Shown here piece after piece: positions 19,506-29,096 of a stretch of 64,000 bases of DNA. Origin of the DNA: an uncultured Clostridia bacterium (GTDB taxonomy: Bacteria > Bacillota > Clostridia > TANB77 > CAG-508); contig CAPIEU010000008.1 in the NCBI GenBank assembly GCA_948630815.1, positions 1 through 64,000 on the forward strand. Direction: 5' to 3'. The notes beneath the pieces were generated by a model. That model saw nothing but the letters and a program-made list of their open reading frames with translations, searched no databases and was not told the origin of the DNA. The position numbers were made by a program, and so were the translations under genes. The first letter of the stretch is position 1; each line of letters opens with the position of its first letter.

Positions 19506-20459
19506 TTACACATTTACCTCTATTGTTTTTTTAGGGTAGTCTTTTTTGTTTTGGGTATTATTGTATTCTTCTAAATTTGTTACTACGTCTGTAAATGTTA
19601 TCTTGTCTACTTCTATATTGGGGCTATATATTTTATTTACTTTTATGCTTAGGGTTTTATGTATTCGTGGTTTTATTGTTAGGTGTTCATCTTCTATTTC
19701 ATACATAAATGCTGTATAAGTTGCTCCATTTGATCCTGTTGCATATACTGTTTTTGCCTTTTGTTTTGTATCTAATAATATTGTATTTTCTGTGTTATTT
19801 TCTACTTCTATGTTATATATTTCATAGTCCATGTTTGTTTCTTTATTTAAAAATGTGATTACTATTCCATCTTGACTGGTTTTCTTATTTATATTTTCTT
19901 TTCCAACATAACTATTTAGGTTTATTTTATAATTGTTGTCTTTTTTTACTATTGTTACATAGTCTTCTACTGTTTCTCCTGCCTCTCCTGTTGCTAATAT
20001 ATCATCTGTTATTCTTACTTTATAGGTAGGATTTTCTCCATTTATCCAAGATTGCATATTATATGTTTTTGTATTTGTAAATATTTTTTCTATATAGTCT
20101 TTTTTAAAGTTTTCAATATTATTTGAAAATTGTTCTTTCTTGCATTCTTGTGTTAATAGATTATATGCTTTTTCTATTTCTTTTGAGTTGCAATATTTAA
20201 TGAATTCATCCATAATTTTTGTAGCTTGTTCTTGTTTAATAGATGATACATTTTCTCCTAAAACCACTGTTTCTTGTGGTTTGTATGTGCTTGTTTGTGA
20301 TGTTACTTTATTTTCGTTTTTTGGATTATTTGCTCCTTTTGCTAATTCATTTAATGTTCTTATTAGACATAGAATAAGGATAATAGCGACTATAATAGCT
20401 AGTATCTTATACCTATTCTTCGTTATGCTTCTTCGTAAGTTACTATTTTTTATAATCAT
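19506..20459 (-). CDS. Single-pass membrane protein with NTF2-like domain
   Basis: The 317-residue protein starts after ATAGGAGGATAATAGA. A basic N-terminus (MIIKNSNLRRSITKNRYK) and one membrane helix (ILAIIVAIILILCLI) lead to a Ser/Thr linker. A domain of about 100 residues follows (EQATKIMDEFIKYCNSKEIE, EKAYNLLTQECKKEQF) that resembles NTF2-like/DUF4878-type folds. A C-terminal beta-rich part ends TFTDVVTNLEEYNNT. It lies 25 bases downstream of the VirB6-like gene. A scaffold or VirB8-like role is inferred from topology and location. Confidence 0.6.
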   Translation of the reverse strand: MIIKNSNLRRSITKNRYKILAIIVAIILILCLIRTLNELAKGANNPKNENKVTSQTSTYKPQETVVLGENVSSIKQEQATKIMDEFIKYCNSKEIEKAYNLLTQECKKEQFSNNIENFKKDYIEKIFTNTKTYNMQSWINGENPTYKVRITDDILATGEAGETVEDYVTIVKKDNNYKINLNSYVGKENINKKTSQDGIVITFLNKETNMDYEIYNIEVENNTENTILLDTKQKAKTVYATGSNGATYTAFMYEIEDEHLTIKPRIHKTLSIKVNKIYSPNIEVDKITFTDVVTNLEEYNNTQNKKDYPKKTIEVNV

Positions 20460-20484
20460 TCTATTATCCTCCTAGTGTATAAAT

Positions 20485-23031
20485 TTATGGAGTATTGTAC
20501 CAATCCCTATATCCTTGTAATATTTCATTTGCAATTGCTCTTTTTTGTTTTGCATCTCCTGAAGCTATTTGATTTTCTATATTCTTTAATGTTGCTTTTG
20601 TTGCTTTTTCATCTGAACCATAAACTGCTTTTCTATCAATTGCATCATAACTTTGAACTATATTTTGTACTTTTCCTCTTACTTCTTTTGCATCTTTATT
20701 ATTTTTTGCATATTGTGCTTCTAGATGTAGTGCTTTTCTTATTGTTTTTGTATCAGTAATTCCTACTTGTCTATATTCTCTTGTTGCCTTATTAAAATCA
20801 GCTTTTGACATTGCATATTTTCCATCTTTAAAATACTTTTCATATTCTTCATCATGTTCTTTACTCTTTAAATATTGTTTATCTGCTTTTGCATTTCTAT
20901 AGTCTGTAGTACTTCCATATTTTGCTGCACCAAATTCTTCTTGTATAGTCCTATTATAATTAGCTTTTCCTATTGTAGCGTTTGCTAATCTTCCTGAAAT
21001 AGTATTTCCCCCTGCTGCTCCTGCCATTGCCATTCCTAGTGATTTTTCCGCATCGCCTGTAAGGGCTGCTCCTGCTGCTCCTGCTACTGCTCCAAGTGTT
21101 AATGCTCCTACTCCTCTAGCACCCATTTTTAATGCACTAAGTCCAGCTGTTGGTGCTGCTTTCCATGCTGCAATAGCATTTCTTCTAACTCCTGTTATTA
21201 CTCTTTTCTTACCTCTTTCAAAAGCTTTATGTCTTATATCTTCATCTGTTAAAAATGCTTTTGCTCTATTAAATTTGTCTCCTACTCTTCCCCCAAAATT
21301 CTTAACATCTTTTCCTACTGTTTCAAAAAATCCATCTTCATGTTCACTTTCTTCTTTACCAAGATTTTCTAAAACATCTTGTGTCATATCTGGATCTGGA
21401 CTTCCTGTAGTATCTGGATTTTCCACAGTATTTAAATCATTATTCTTGTTTTCCAATTCATCTATTCTATCAAGTTTTGCTTGATACGCATCTGGATTAA
21501 GATATGCTTCATTATTATCTGTGTTATCTAATTCATTTTTTAGCATATCTAATTCTTCTTGTTCTTGTGCTGATAATGGTGGTGGTAATTCTCCTCCACT
21601 TGGTGCTGGTACTTCATCTCCTGCTCCATTTGGTGATGGTAATTCTTCTTTATTATCATTTCCCGTATCAGCTAATTCTGCTAATCCTTGATTATCTTTA
21701 TTATCAAATGCCATATAACCTTTATTGGCTCCTGGGTCTTTTCCGCTTCTTTGATATTTATCGTTTGTTCTAACTTTTCCTGAACCACCAGCTTTTCCTT
21801 TGCTCATAGAACTTATTGCTTTATTTGCTATACTTGTTAAACCAGCTGCTCCTGCAAGTGTTCCAAGTGTTCCTCCACTTGCTTTATCAAATCCAAACAT
21901 TTTCTTGAATAGTTTTTCTCCTGCTGTTAGAAAGCCTAAACATACTACTGCATATAAAGGATTTACTGCTACAAGTTCTGTTGCAGAACCTAATAATACA
22001 ATATAAAGTAGTAAATGTAATGGTTGTAATAATGCGTTATATGCAAATTCTTTTATCCATAATTCAAATGCTTGTGCTTTCCCATCTGATACTTTATCTA
22101 TTGGGTATGTCACTGCTATAAGTGGGGCAATTAATGTTAAAAATGCCATATTAACTACCCTTTTTAAGTATATCCATGTAAATTTTATTGTGAAGAACAT
22201 AAGCATTAGATATAACAAGAAAAATCCTATACTTGTAGATGTATCTTTTGCTTGTAGCATAAATCTAACATAACTCATTAAGTTTCCTGTAAATGTATGT
22301 CCTTCAAATGTTACTGAAATACTTCCAGTGGTTGTATCTGCTATCATAGATGTAATTACTTCACTCATTGTTAGTGCAAATGACATTATATAGTGAAGTG
22401 CAAATAGTAAGCACATTGCTACTAACCAATCCATTAACATTTTTTTATATTTTGCTTTATCTGCTGCAATACCTGTTAATAGCATTCTTATTCCTAAATA
22501 TACAAGTACAGATAATAATCCTACAAGTGCAAGTGTTCTCATTGCTATGTACCAGCTTGCTATTGTTGGTCGTAATTTTATTGCAATATTATGTTCGTTA
22601 TCCCATTCTGCATTTCCTGTAGTAACAGATGGTTTTATAAAGTTTACATCTAATGCTGGAACTTTGTTTGAAAATATTTCTTCTGGTGTATATTGTATAA
22701 CTGGAATTTGAGTTCCTGTTATATCTCCCCACCAAGCTCCACCTATTTCAATACCTTGAGAATCTAAATTTACTGTTGCTCCTCCACCATTGCTATTATA
22801 TGAATCTGTATCATCTATTTCTTTCATAAATGGATTGTATTCCCCTAACATAAAGGTTTCTAGTAAATGTTGGAATCCATCTACTATAGTAGTAAATAAT
22901 GCTGTAATTGGTCCTAATAGTATTCCTCCTGCTGCATTTACTGGTTTTGGTACTGAAAATGTTAATAGCATTACAGTTATTATTACAATTAATACTTTTT
23001 TAGTTACACTCCTATTCGTAAAAATTTTCAT
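20485..23031 (-). CDS. VirB6/TrbL-like polytopic membrane protein with long cytoplasmic tail
   Basis: The 848-residue protein starts after AGAAGGAGTAACT. A signal-like N-terminus is followed by an extracytoplasmic loop and about six to seven membrane helices (for example ALVGLLSVLVYLGIRMLLTG, LVAMCLLFALHYIMSFALTM and IGFFLLYLMLMFFTIKFTWI) up to about residue 370. The tail is hydrophilic with Gly/Pro/Asn/Asp-rich segments (SPNGAGDEVPAPSGGELPPP). It also has an Ala/Gly-rich stretch near 650 and a charged helical C-terminus. This is the layout of TrbL/VirB6 channel proteins. It is the third gene of the ATPase-channel block, 13 bases after virB4. Confidence 0.8.
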   Translation of the reverse strand: MKIFTNRSVTKKVLIVIITVMLLTFSVPKPVNAAGGILLGPITALFTTIVDGFQHLLETFMLGEYNPFMKEIDDTDSYNSNGGGATVNLDSQGIEIGGAWWGDITGTQIPVIQYTPEEIFSNKVPALDVNFIKPSVTTGNAEWDNEHNIAIKLRPTIASWYIAMRTLALVGLLSVLVYLGIRMLLTGIAADKAKYKKMLMDWLVAMCLLFALHYIMSFALTMSEVITSMIADTTTGSISVTFEGHTFTGNLMSYVRFMLQAKDTSTSIGFFLLYLMLMFFTIKFTWIYLKRVVNMAFLTLIAPLIAVTYPIDKVSDGKAQAFELWIKEFAYNALLQPLHLLLYIVLLGSATELVAVNPLYAVVCLGFLTAGEKLFKKMFGFDKASGGTLGTLAGAAGLTSIANKAISSMSKGKAGGSGKVRTNDKYQRSGKDPGANKGYMAFDNKDNQGLAELADTGNDNKEELPSPNGAGDEVPAPSGGELPPPLSAQEQEELDMLKNELDNTDNNEAYLNPDAYQAKLDRIDELENKNNDLNTVENPDTTGSPDPDMTQDVLENLGKEESEHEDGFFETVGKDVKNFGGRVGDKFNRAKAFLTDEDIRHKAFERGKKRVITGVRRNAIAAWKAAPTAGLSALKMGARGVGALTLGAVAGAAGAALTGDAEKSLGMAMAGAAGGNTISGRLANATIGKANYNRTIQEEFGAAKYGSTTDYRNAKADKQYLKSKEHDEEYEKYFKDGKYAMSKADFNKATREYRQVGITDTKTIRKALHLEAQYAKNNKDAKEVRGKVQNIVQSYDAIDRKAVYGSDEKATKATLKNIENQIASGDAKQKRAIANEILQGYRDWYNTP

Positions 23032-23044
23032 AGTTACTCCTTCT

Positions 23045-25022
23045 TTAACCTATTGCTTTTTTCTTTTTTGCATTTACTATGTTGTTTAAGTTGGTTTCAA
23101 CAAACTCAAATTCTTTGGCTGTTGGTGTTATTTGTAAAATTGCTGTGTCTCCACCTACTTTTAATAATCCTTCTCCTTTTAAACAAGTTACTAAGAATCC
23201 TGCTTCTCCTTCTGAAAGTTTGAATACTTCTTTTAGGTATGCAATTTCAGATTTATCCTGTGCCAAAAATAGCTTTGTATCTGATGAGGTTAGTACTGCT
23301 TGTGCTTCTGGTTTTTCGTAGAAGTCTTGAAACCTTTGTGAAATTATTGCAAGTGATACATTTCTTTTTCTTGCACGTCTTGCCATTGTGTTTAAGAAGT
23401 CTACTGCTTCTGGGTATGGAAGTAACATCCATGCTTCATCTACTAACACCCTTTTTTTACTTGCTTTTGTTCTATCTTCTGAATTTTTCTTTACGTATTT
23501 TTCCCATATCCATGAAAGTAAGATTTGTTGTGCAAGTGGTCTTGCGAATCTTTCTTCTAACTGTGATATGTCTAGGTTTATAAATGGTGCTCCATCTAAT
23601 AGTTCAAATGTTGATTGTCCATCAAAGTATGCCATTTGTCCTTCATATTCTCTAATGTATTGTTTCATTACTTTTAATAGATAACTATAGTGGAATTTGT
23701 AATCTTGATTATCGTTTTCTTCTGCCTTTTTTTGTATTCTTTTATACCAACTTCCTATTGTAGGCATTGTTTTCTTTCTTTTTGCTAACATATCTCCACT
23801 AAATCCTGTTCCACTTGCTTCATATAAACTTGAAGGGTCGTTTGTAATTCCGTGCTTCTGCATATTCTTCACCAATTGCTTCTGCTATTATTTGTTTTGT
23901 TAGTTCGTTTACTTCTTTGCTTCTTGTACTTCCTCTTGCCATTGTAAGTAATGCTTGTGTTACGTCTTCTACTTTGTTTTCTACATTTAGTACTACTCTT
24001 TCTTTTCCTGTTATTTCGTCTTTTATTATTTCTGGTTCTATATCAAATAAATTTATTATTGTTTTTGAGTTTGGTCCTAATACAACATTAATTCCTCCTA
24101 GGGATTCTGCAACTATAGAATATTCACCCTCTGCATCTAGTGCTAAACTTTCTATTCCCATTAACACTGCTGACCTTGATATTAATGTTTTCATTGTTAC
24201 AGATTTACCAGCACCTGATTTTGCGAATATTACCATATTGTAATTTGAAAGTGATGGATGGAAGTTATCAAATAAGATTGGTACTCCTGTTTGTTTATTA
24301 AATCCAAGTGGAACTCCTGTAGGATGTCCTACTTCTGATGTTGTAAATGGGAATATTGTTCCCATTGAACGTCTATCGAATGTATGTACTTTTTTTATTT
24401 TATTATCCATTAATGGTAGGTTGCTTTTAAATGTATCTTCTTGTATGCCCCATGCACTTTTTATACTTACTAATGATTTAGACATTTCTGTTGCAAGTAA
24501 ACTTGTAAATTTGTCTAAGTCTTCTAGGCTATATGCAAATAGTGTTGATACTATTGATGCTTCATATAGTTTGTTAAATCCTGCCGCTATTTCATCTCTT
24601 AGTTGTTCTGCTTCATATCTTTTTTGCCCTACTGTACTTTGTCTATTTATATTTCCTCTATCTGCTGCTACAATTCTTTCTGTTTCTAATTGGTTTATTA
24701 CTCTGTTTAATTCGTTTTGTGATTTTGCTTCTGGTACAGGGTTTATATATATTGATGTGTTTACATCTCCAAATAAGTATAAATCTCTAAATAGTTCTGG
24801 AAATATTGCCATTCTAGGTAGTGCTGATACAAAGAAACTTCTTGCATATCTTTTTGTATTTGATACGATTTCTAGGTGATCTATGTTTGAGGCATCTATT
24901 CCTGATGGAGCAATTAATTCTTTTATTGTTTTTTGTTTTAATATGTTGTATTGTTGTTCATTATTCTGCACTATGTTTTGGTTTTCTTCCTCTTTTTTTA
25001 GGTTTTGCTTCTTCCCCCACAT
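23045..25022 (-). CDS. virB4: VirB4/TraC-type secretion ATPase with +1 shift at CGG
   Basis: This AAA+ ATPase would power pilus or channel assembly. Start ATG 25022 (MWGKKQNLKKEEE) is set by AAGGAGGAGATACTA, inside the 3' end of the previous gene. Walker A is FAKSGAGKSVTMK and Walker B is KRVLVDEAWMLLPYP; ISQRFQDFYEKPEAQ is also family-typical. Frame 0 runs to GCA CGG AAT and then stops 8 codons later. Skipping the C at 23852-23850 joins IGEEYAEA to GITNDPSSLYEASGTGF, giving exactly 659 codons. The two halves are one enzyme in the order expected for VirB4. No independent start with a good ribosome binding site is seen for the second half. Confidence 0.9.
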
Positions 25023-26319
25023 TAGTATCTCCTCCTTCTTCTTTGGTTTCTTGGGCAGATACAAGACCTGCCCCTACATTTTCTTGTTTCTTTGGTCTAC
25101 CTCTTCTTTTTATGTTTGTGTTTTTAGCATTGGCATCTGTTTCTTGGGCAGACACGGGACCTGCCCCTACATTTTCTTCTTTTATTAGTTCTATTGATTG
25201 ATTTGCTGTATCTTTTCCTAAATATGCTGCGTTTTGTCTTAGTATTGCTTCTGCTCTTTCACGAATTAGCTCTCCAAATCGTGCTTGCTTTCTTTCTATT
25301 TCTTGTTGTTTTTTTGTTCTTACTTGTATTACTTTTTCGTTTACTAAAGCTAGTGCTTGTTTTTCTATTTCTTGGTCTAATACTTTCATTTTTTTATTTA
25401 ATACATCTGGTGCAGTTGTATATAATTCTTCATATCCTGCACGTGCCGCCTTATCTATTCCAAATACTTCTGCTTCATCACGGTTGTATGCTACATATAA
25501 TAAATCTATTAGTTCTTCTGATGTCATTATTTTTCCGCCTACTTCACATCCTGCAAGTGTTCTTATTATTGATTGTGATTTTGTATATAGTTCTTGGAAA
25601 GCTAGGTTTTTTATTTCTTCTTTATCAAATGCACTATTTCCTAAATCTTCTGGATAATATGGTATGATTATGTAATATTTTTTACTTAGTACGTTTTTAT
25701 TTAAGCTCATTCTTTCTGTATTTGCTATTATATCTTTTCCATATTCATATAGGTTTGTTTGTTTTGTTACTTCGTAAAATTCTTTTTCTAGTTCTTCAGT
25801 AGGATATTCTCCAGATTGTAGTTTTTTAAGATACGCATTTTTCTTTTTTTCTAATTCTATTTCTATTTCTTGTAATTTTTTTCTGTATCCTTCTAAACTG
25901 CTGTTTAAGTTTACTGTTCTTGTTTGTACATATATTTGTATTGGATGCCTTAATGTGTTTAGGAATTGTAAAAATCCTTCTTCTACTGATACTTTCTCTG
26001 TTTCTGACATTAGGTCGTAATTTACGCCTTGGCATTCTACTACCATTAAATATTTATTTCCATTTTTTTGTACAATCATATTATCTTGTATTTTATCAAA
26101 TTCCATGAATTTGAATATTGATTCTTTTGTGTATTCTTTTGCTATTTTTTTTGCATCACTTGATGGTTGTTTGTTAGTATCTGTAATTTTATCTTTATCG
26201 TCTTTTTGTTTTGATTTAAATTTTACTACTAATAATACTACTGCAAGTGCCATTAATATAAATATCATAACCATAAGTACTATCATTAATATATTTGTTA
26301 GTTGCTCTGCACTATTCAT
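24961..26319 (-). CDS. Membrane protein resembling the VirB4/TraC N-terminal domain, with repeat-derived C-terminus
   Basis: Start ATG 26319 (MNSAEQLTNILMIV) is chosen from GAGGAGGAAACAAAAG. One N-terminal membrane helix is followed by a TraC/VirB4-like N-domain (SIFKFMEFDKIQDNMIVQKN, YVQTRTVNLNSSLEGYRKKL, KKYYIIIPYYPEDLG). There are charged coiled-coil regions but no Walker motifs. The last 65 residues are unusual: ENVGAGPVSAQET and ENVGAGLVSAQET are translations of the dispersed palindrome and sit between AT-hook-like KRRGRPKK and KKRGRKPK motifs. It overlaps PrgI by 8 bases and the ATPase gene by 62. The family is inferred; the N-domain and ATPase appear to be separate proteins here. Confidence 0.7.
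   Translation of the reverse strand: MNSAEQLTNILMIVLMVMIFILMALAVVLLVVKFKSKQKDDKDKITDTNKQPSSDAKKIAKEYTKESIFKFMEFDKIQDNMIVQKNGNKYLMVVECQGVNYDLMSETEKVSVEEGFLQFLNTLRHPIQIYVQTRTVNLNSSLEGYRKKLQEIEIELEKKKNAYLKKLQSGEYPTEELEKEFYEVTKQTNLYEYGKDIIANTERMSLNKNVLSKKYYIIIPYYPEDLGNSAFDKEEIKNLAFQELYTKSQSIIRTLAGCEVGGKIMTSEELIDLLYVAYNRDEAEVFGIDKAARAGYEELYTTAPDVLNKKMKVLDQEIEKQALALVNEKVIQVRTKKQQEIERKQARFGELIRERAEAILRQNAAYLGKDTANQSIELIKEENVGAGPVSAQETDANAKNTNIKRRGRPKKQENVGAGLVSAQETKEEGGDTNVGEEAKPKKRGRKPKHSAE
25053..25078. repeat. Dispersed palindrome inside a coding region, copy a
   Basis: GGGCAGATACAAGACCTGCC then CCTACA matches the intergenic family. On the minus strand it encodes NVGAGLVSAQ in frame in the gene at 24961-26319. 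Confidence 0.85.
25146..25171. repeat. Dispersed palindrome inside a coding region, copy b
   Basis: GGGCAGACACGGGACCTGCC then CCTACA encodes NVGAGPVSAQ in the same frame and orientation as copy a, 93 bases (31 codons) upstream in the gene. Confidence 0.85.
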
Positions 26320-26659
26320 CTTTTGTTTCCTCCTCATCATATACATATATCTTACTGTTTGATTTTTTGAATTTTATTGCTCTTAGTATAATTTCATCTA
26401 TTGGTTCTCCACCTACTTTTTTTGTAAAAGCAAATGAACCAATATTAGGCATTTTAAAGGTTCCTATTGCAAATCCTATTAATGCAAATATTGCTATTAG
26501 TACCATTCCTATTAGTCCTACTCCAAATGCACTTAATATGAGGTTAAAGAAAAATCCTACTGCCGCTCCAATTCCTGTATAAATAAGAGATTTTCCTGTA
26601 AATATAAATAGTATTCTTCCTTCATCTTTTACATTTCTTGGTATATAATATGGTCCCAT
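26312..26659 (-). CDS. PrgI/VirB3-family inner membrane protein
   Basis: Start ATG 26659 (MGPYYIPRNVKDEGRIL) follows AAAGGAGGAAAAAGAGCT; the longer upstream frame lacks a ribosome binding site. The 115-residue protein has two adjacent membrane helices (IYTGIGAAVGFFFNLILS and VGLIGMVLIAIFALIGFAIG) and a short C-terminal domain (KVGGEPIDEIILRAIKFKK). This is the size and topology of PrgI/VirB3, which partners the VirB4 ATPase. It immediately precedes the VirB4-like genes, as in other Firmicute type IV systems. Confidence 0.8.
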   Translation of the reverse strand: MGPYYIPRNVKDEGRILFIFTGKSLIYTGIGAAVGFFFNLILSAFGVGLIGMVLIAIFALIGFAIGTFKMPNIGSFAFTKKVGGEPIDEIILRAIKFKKSNSKIYVYDEEETKDE

Positions 26660-26722
26660 AGCTCTTTTTCCTCCTTTATCCGTTATTACCATTATACCAA
26701 ATAAAGCTACAAAATGTAACAT

Positions 26723-27029
26723 ATTATACTAAAATATTATATTTTTAATGTATTTGTAACAAGGGTGTAACAATGAGTTTGAGGTTTGGTTTTCATAAAT
26801 TATTTTATGTTTATATAGGTGTTAGATGACAAATCTAGCTTTGCTAAGATTTCCCTATACTTTTTATACGTATTAAATTACAGCAAAGCTTAAAGATTTG
26901 TCGACGCGAAAAATTTATGAAATAAATTTTTCTGTGCAATGTCTGTTTTTTTAATAGAAAATGTAATTTTCTATTAAAAAAACTAGGGATTTCTTATATC
27001 CCTAGTATCTTTTGTTTATAATTATTATT
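26723..27029. other. Hairpin-rich spacer after the pilin-like gene
   Basis: This 307-base gap has no gene. Next to the pilin stop lies ACTAGGGATTTCTTATATCCCTAGT, then AATAGAAAATGTAATTTTCTATT flanked by T and A runs; each forms a strong stem. A third arm pair, CTAGCTTTGCTAAG/GCAAAGCTTAA, lies further on. The structures probably end or process the 27030-27410 transcript before the PrgI-VirB4 block, allowing the small membrane protein to be made in excess. Confidence 0.6.
26944..27010 (-). terminator. Tandem terminator-like hairpins downstream of the 126-residue pilin-like gene
   Basis: ACTAGGGAT/ATCCCTAGT and AATAGAAAAT/ATTTTCTATT hairpins, the second followed by a run of U in the minus-strand transcript. 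Confidence 0.65.
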
Positions 27030-27410
27030 TTATGTTACACTTGGTTTATTTAGTGCATTTGCCATATCATATACTACTCCTACTATTGTTGATGAAGCAA
27101 ATATTAATATTGCACCAATTATGTATGGTATCATTGATTTTTTGTAATCAGCTTTTTCTTCTGCACTACCCATCATATATTTAATACCAAGTACTAATAA
27201 TATAACTACCGCTACAATTACACCAACTATTCTAACAACTGCTATAATTGAATTTCCTAAATTTGTTATGTTATTTGTATTTACATCTACTCCTGTTGTA
27301 CCATCTAGTTTTTGTAAAACATCTCCCGCAGTTGCAAATGAACTTACACTAATTGTAACTATTGTAAGTACTATTAATAATGTTACTATTATTTTGTTTG
27401 TCTTTTTCAT
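27030..27410 (-). CDS. VirB2/TrbC-like small membrane protein (pilin-like), 126 residues
   Basis: An N-terminal signal (TNKIIVTLLIVLTIVTISVS) is followed by a short exposed segment (DVLQKLDGTTGVDVNTNN). Two membrane helices come next (IAVVRIVGVIVAVVILLVLG and IPYIIGAILIFASSTIVGVV) linked by the polar loop KYMMGSAEEKADYKKS. This is the processed-pilin topology of VirB2/TrbC proteins. The same GSAEEKA..K..MIPY loop recurs in the proteins at 27610 and 28602, so the three are paralogous. The start follows AGGAGGAAAATT. Confidence 0.75.
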   Translation of the reverse strand: MKKTNKIIVTLLIVLTIVTISVSSFATAGDVLQKLDGTTGVDVNTNNITNLGNSIIAVVRIVGVIVAVVILLVLGIKYMMGSAEEKADYKKSMIPYIIGAILIFASSTIVGVVYDMANALNKPSVT

Positions 27411-27609
27411 AATTTTCCTCCTATATTTTATTTATAATTTTTTTATTTTAATTACTCTATTTTAAGAGTTAATATTAAAAACTTATTTAAAGCATAAAAT
27501 TGCCTTTATATACTATATATTATAACTGTTTTTTTATGGTTTGTCTATACTTTTTTTAAATTTTTTCGAATTTATGTAAATTTTGGGATAATTTGTAATA
27601 TTAAAGTAT

Positions 27610-28581
27610 TTATGCTATACCAGAAAGAAGTACTATTGCTAGTTTCCATATTGTGAATGCTCCAAATATTACAACACATCCTGCTATATATGGAACTAAT
27701 GATTCTTTTACTTTTGCTTTATCTTCTGCACTTGCAAGCATAAATTTAATTGCTAAATACATTCCAACAGCTACTGCTAAGAACACTCCTATTCCTAATA
27801 ATATATTATATAAAGTGTTTGAACCTGCCTGTAAATTGCTTATAGATATTTTACTATCTCCATCTTTTCCTTGATTTATAAAGTCCTTTGATTCTCCTAT
27901 TATTTCATCTATTGTATGAGAACTATTTGGAGTTGACGTTCCTAAAAGCCCATGCTGTTTGTCTTTATCCTTATTTAAATCATCATGTTCTTGTTTTTCT
28001 TCTTGTTTTTCATCATAAGCAGTTTTATATGTAGAATCCATTTCTTTAATCCTACGTGATACTGGTTCTGCGTATGTTGCTATAAGGTCTCTATCATTAC
28101 TTGATTTTAAATATTCTTTTATTTTCGCGTCTAAATCTTTTAATTCTTGTAAGCTCATTGTATTAATACGAGGCATAAGTGCATCAATTTCTTCTTTTAA
28201 TGTTTTTCTTTCTTCTTCCTTTGGTACTGATGGTAAATTACCAGTTTTAACAGATGTTAATGCTGCTTGTGCTGCTTTATAATGTATTGAATCCATTGTT
28301 CCACCTGTCCAAATTCCTTCATCATGTCCATATGATTTTTTTAATTGTTCTATTAATCTTTCATTGTTACCACATACATCTATTATTTTCTGTGCCAATT
28401 TTGCTTCTTTTACTGCTTCTTCTTCTCTATTTCCTAATTCGTTAGAATACTTTAGTAATTCTCCTACAATAGGATATAATTCATCACCTTCATATAATTC
28501 TATTTGAGCATAACACCTAGTAGCAACCATTGTTATAACTAGCATTATTATAATAGATATTATCTTTTTATATGTTTTCAT
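27610..28581 (-). CDS. VirB2/TrbC-like membrane protein with large extracytoplasmic N-domain
   Basis: The 323-residue protein has a signal peptide (YKKIISIIIMLVITMVATRC) and a helical exterior domain of about 200 residues (EEAVKEAKLAQKIIDVCGNN, LKEEIDALMPRINTMSLQEL). It ends with two membrane helices (LYNILLGIGVFLAVAVGMYL and AGCVVIFGAFTIWKLAIVLL) joined by KFMLASAEDKAKVKESLVPY, the same loop as the two flanking small proteins. It is a pilin-like core fused to an exterior domain, perhaps a tip or minor pilin. I do not recognise the exterior domain. An intergenic gap of 199 bases separates it from the next gene. Confidence 0.65.
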   Translation of the reverse strand: MKTYKKIISIIIMLVITMVATRCYAQIELYEGDELYPIVGELLKYSNELGNREEEAVKEAKLAQKIIDVCGNNERLIEQLKKSYGHDEGIWTGGTMDSIHYKAAQAALTSVKTGNLPSVPKEEERKTLKEEIDALMPRINTMSLQELKDLDAKIKEYLKSSNDRDLIATYAEPVSRRIKEMDSTYKTAYDEKQEEKQEHDDLNKDKDKQHGLLGTSTPNSSHTIDEIIGESKDFINQGKDGDSKISISNLQAGSNTLYNILLGIGVFLAVAVGMYLAIKFMLASAEDKAKVKESLVPYIAGCVVIFGAFTIWKLAIVLLSGIA

Positions 28582-28601
28582 TTATTTCACCGCCTTATGT
28601 T

Positions 28602-29021
28602 TTAAAAGTTTATTCCTTTAACTAAATCGTATATTATTCCTAATACATTTGGTATTGTAAATAACATTATTGCACCTATTAAATATGGTATCATTGTTTC
28701 TTTATATGATGCTTTTTCAGCTGTACTTCCAAACATATATCTTAATCCTATTACCATTAATGCTACTACTGCTATTACTGTTCCTACTACTCTCATAGTT
28801 CCTATTAGTACATTTCCCATATTTATAAATTGTGTATTTCCTCCTGTTGTATCTGTTGGTTTATAATCATTGGGATTTAATATTGGATAATTTATATCGT
28901 GTTTATCTGTTACGCTACCTCCTCCTTTATCCGTAGCAGAAACATAGCTTATATTACTACATAATACAACTGTAATTATCATTATTATAATTATGCTTAC
29001 TATTTTTTTTGATTTATTCAT
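28602..29021 (-). CDS. VirB2/TrbC-like small membrane protein, first gene of the cluster
   Basis: Start ATG 29021 (MNKSKKIVSIIIIMIITVVL) is set by AGTAGGGAGAAAGAA; an upstream in-frame extension lacks a ribosome binding site. The 139-residue protein has a signal peptide, an exposed Asp/Asn/Thr-rich region, then two helices (VLIGTMRVVGTVIAVVALMV and MIPYLIGAIMLFTIPNVLGI) around RYMFGSTAEKASYKET. It is paralogous to the proteins at 27030 and 27610. As the promoter-proximal gene it probably starts the secretion cluster transcript. Confidence 0.75.
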   Translation of the reverse strand: MNKSKKIVSIIIIMIITVVLCSNISYVSATDKGGGSVTDKHDINYPILNPNDYKPTDTTGGNTQFINMGNVLIGTMRVVGTVIAVVALMVIGLRYMFGSTAEKASYKETMIPYLIGAIMLFTIPNVLGIIYDLVKGINF

Positions 29022-29096
29022 TTCTTTCTCCCTACTATTTTTTACATACTTAATTCTATTATATATTATTTTCCAATATTTTTCAATAATTGACAA

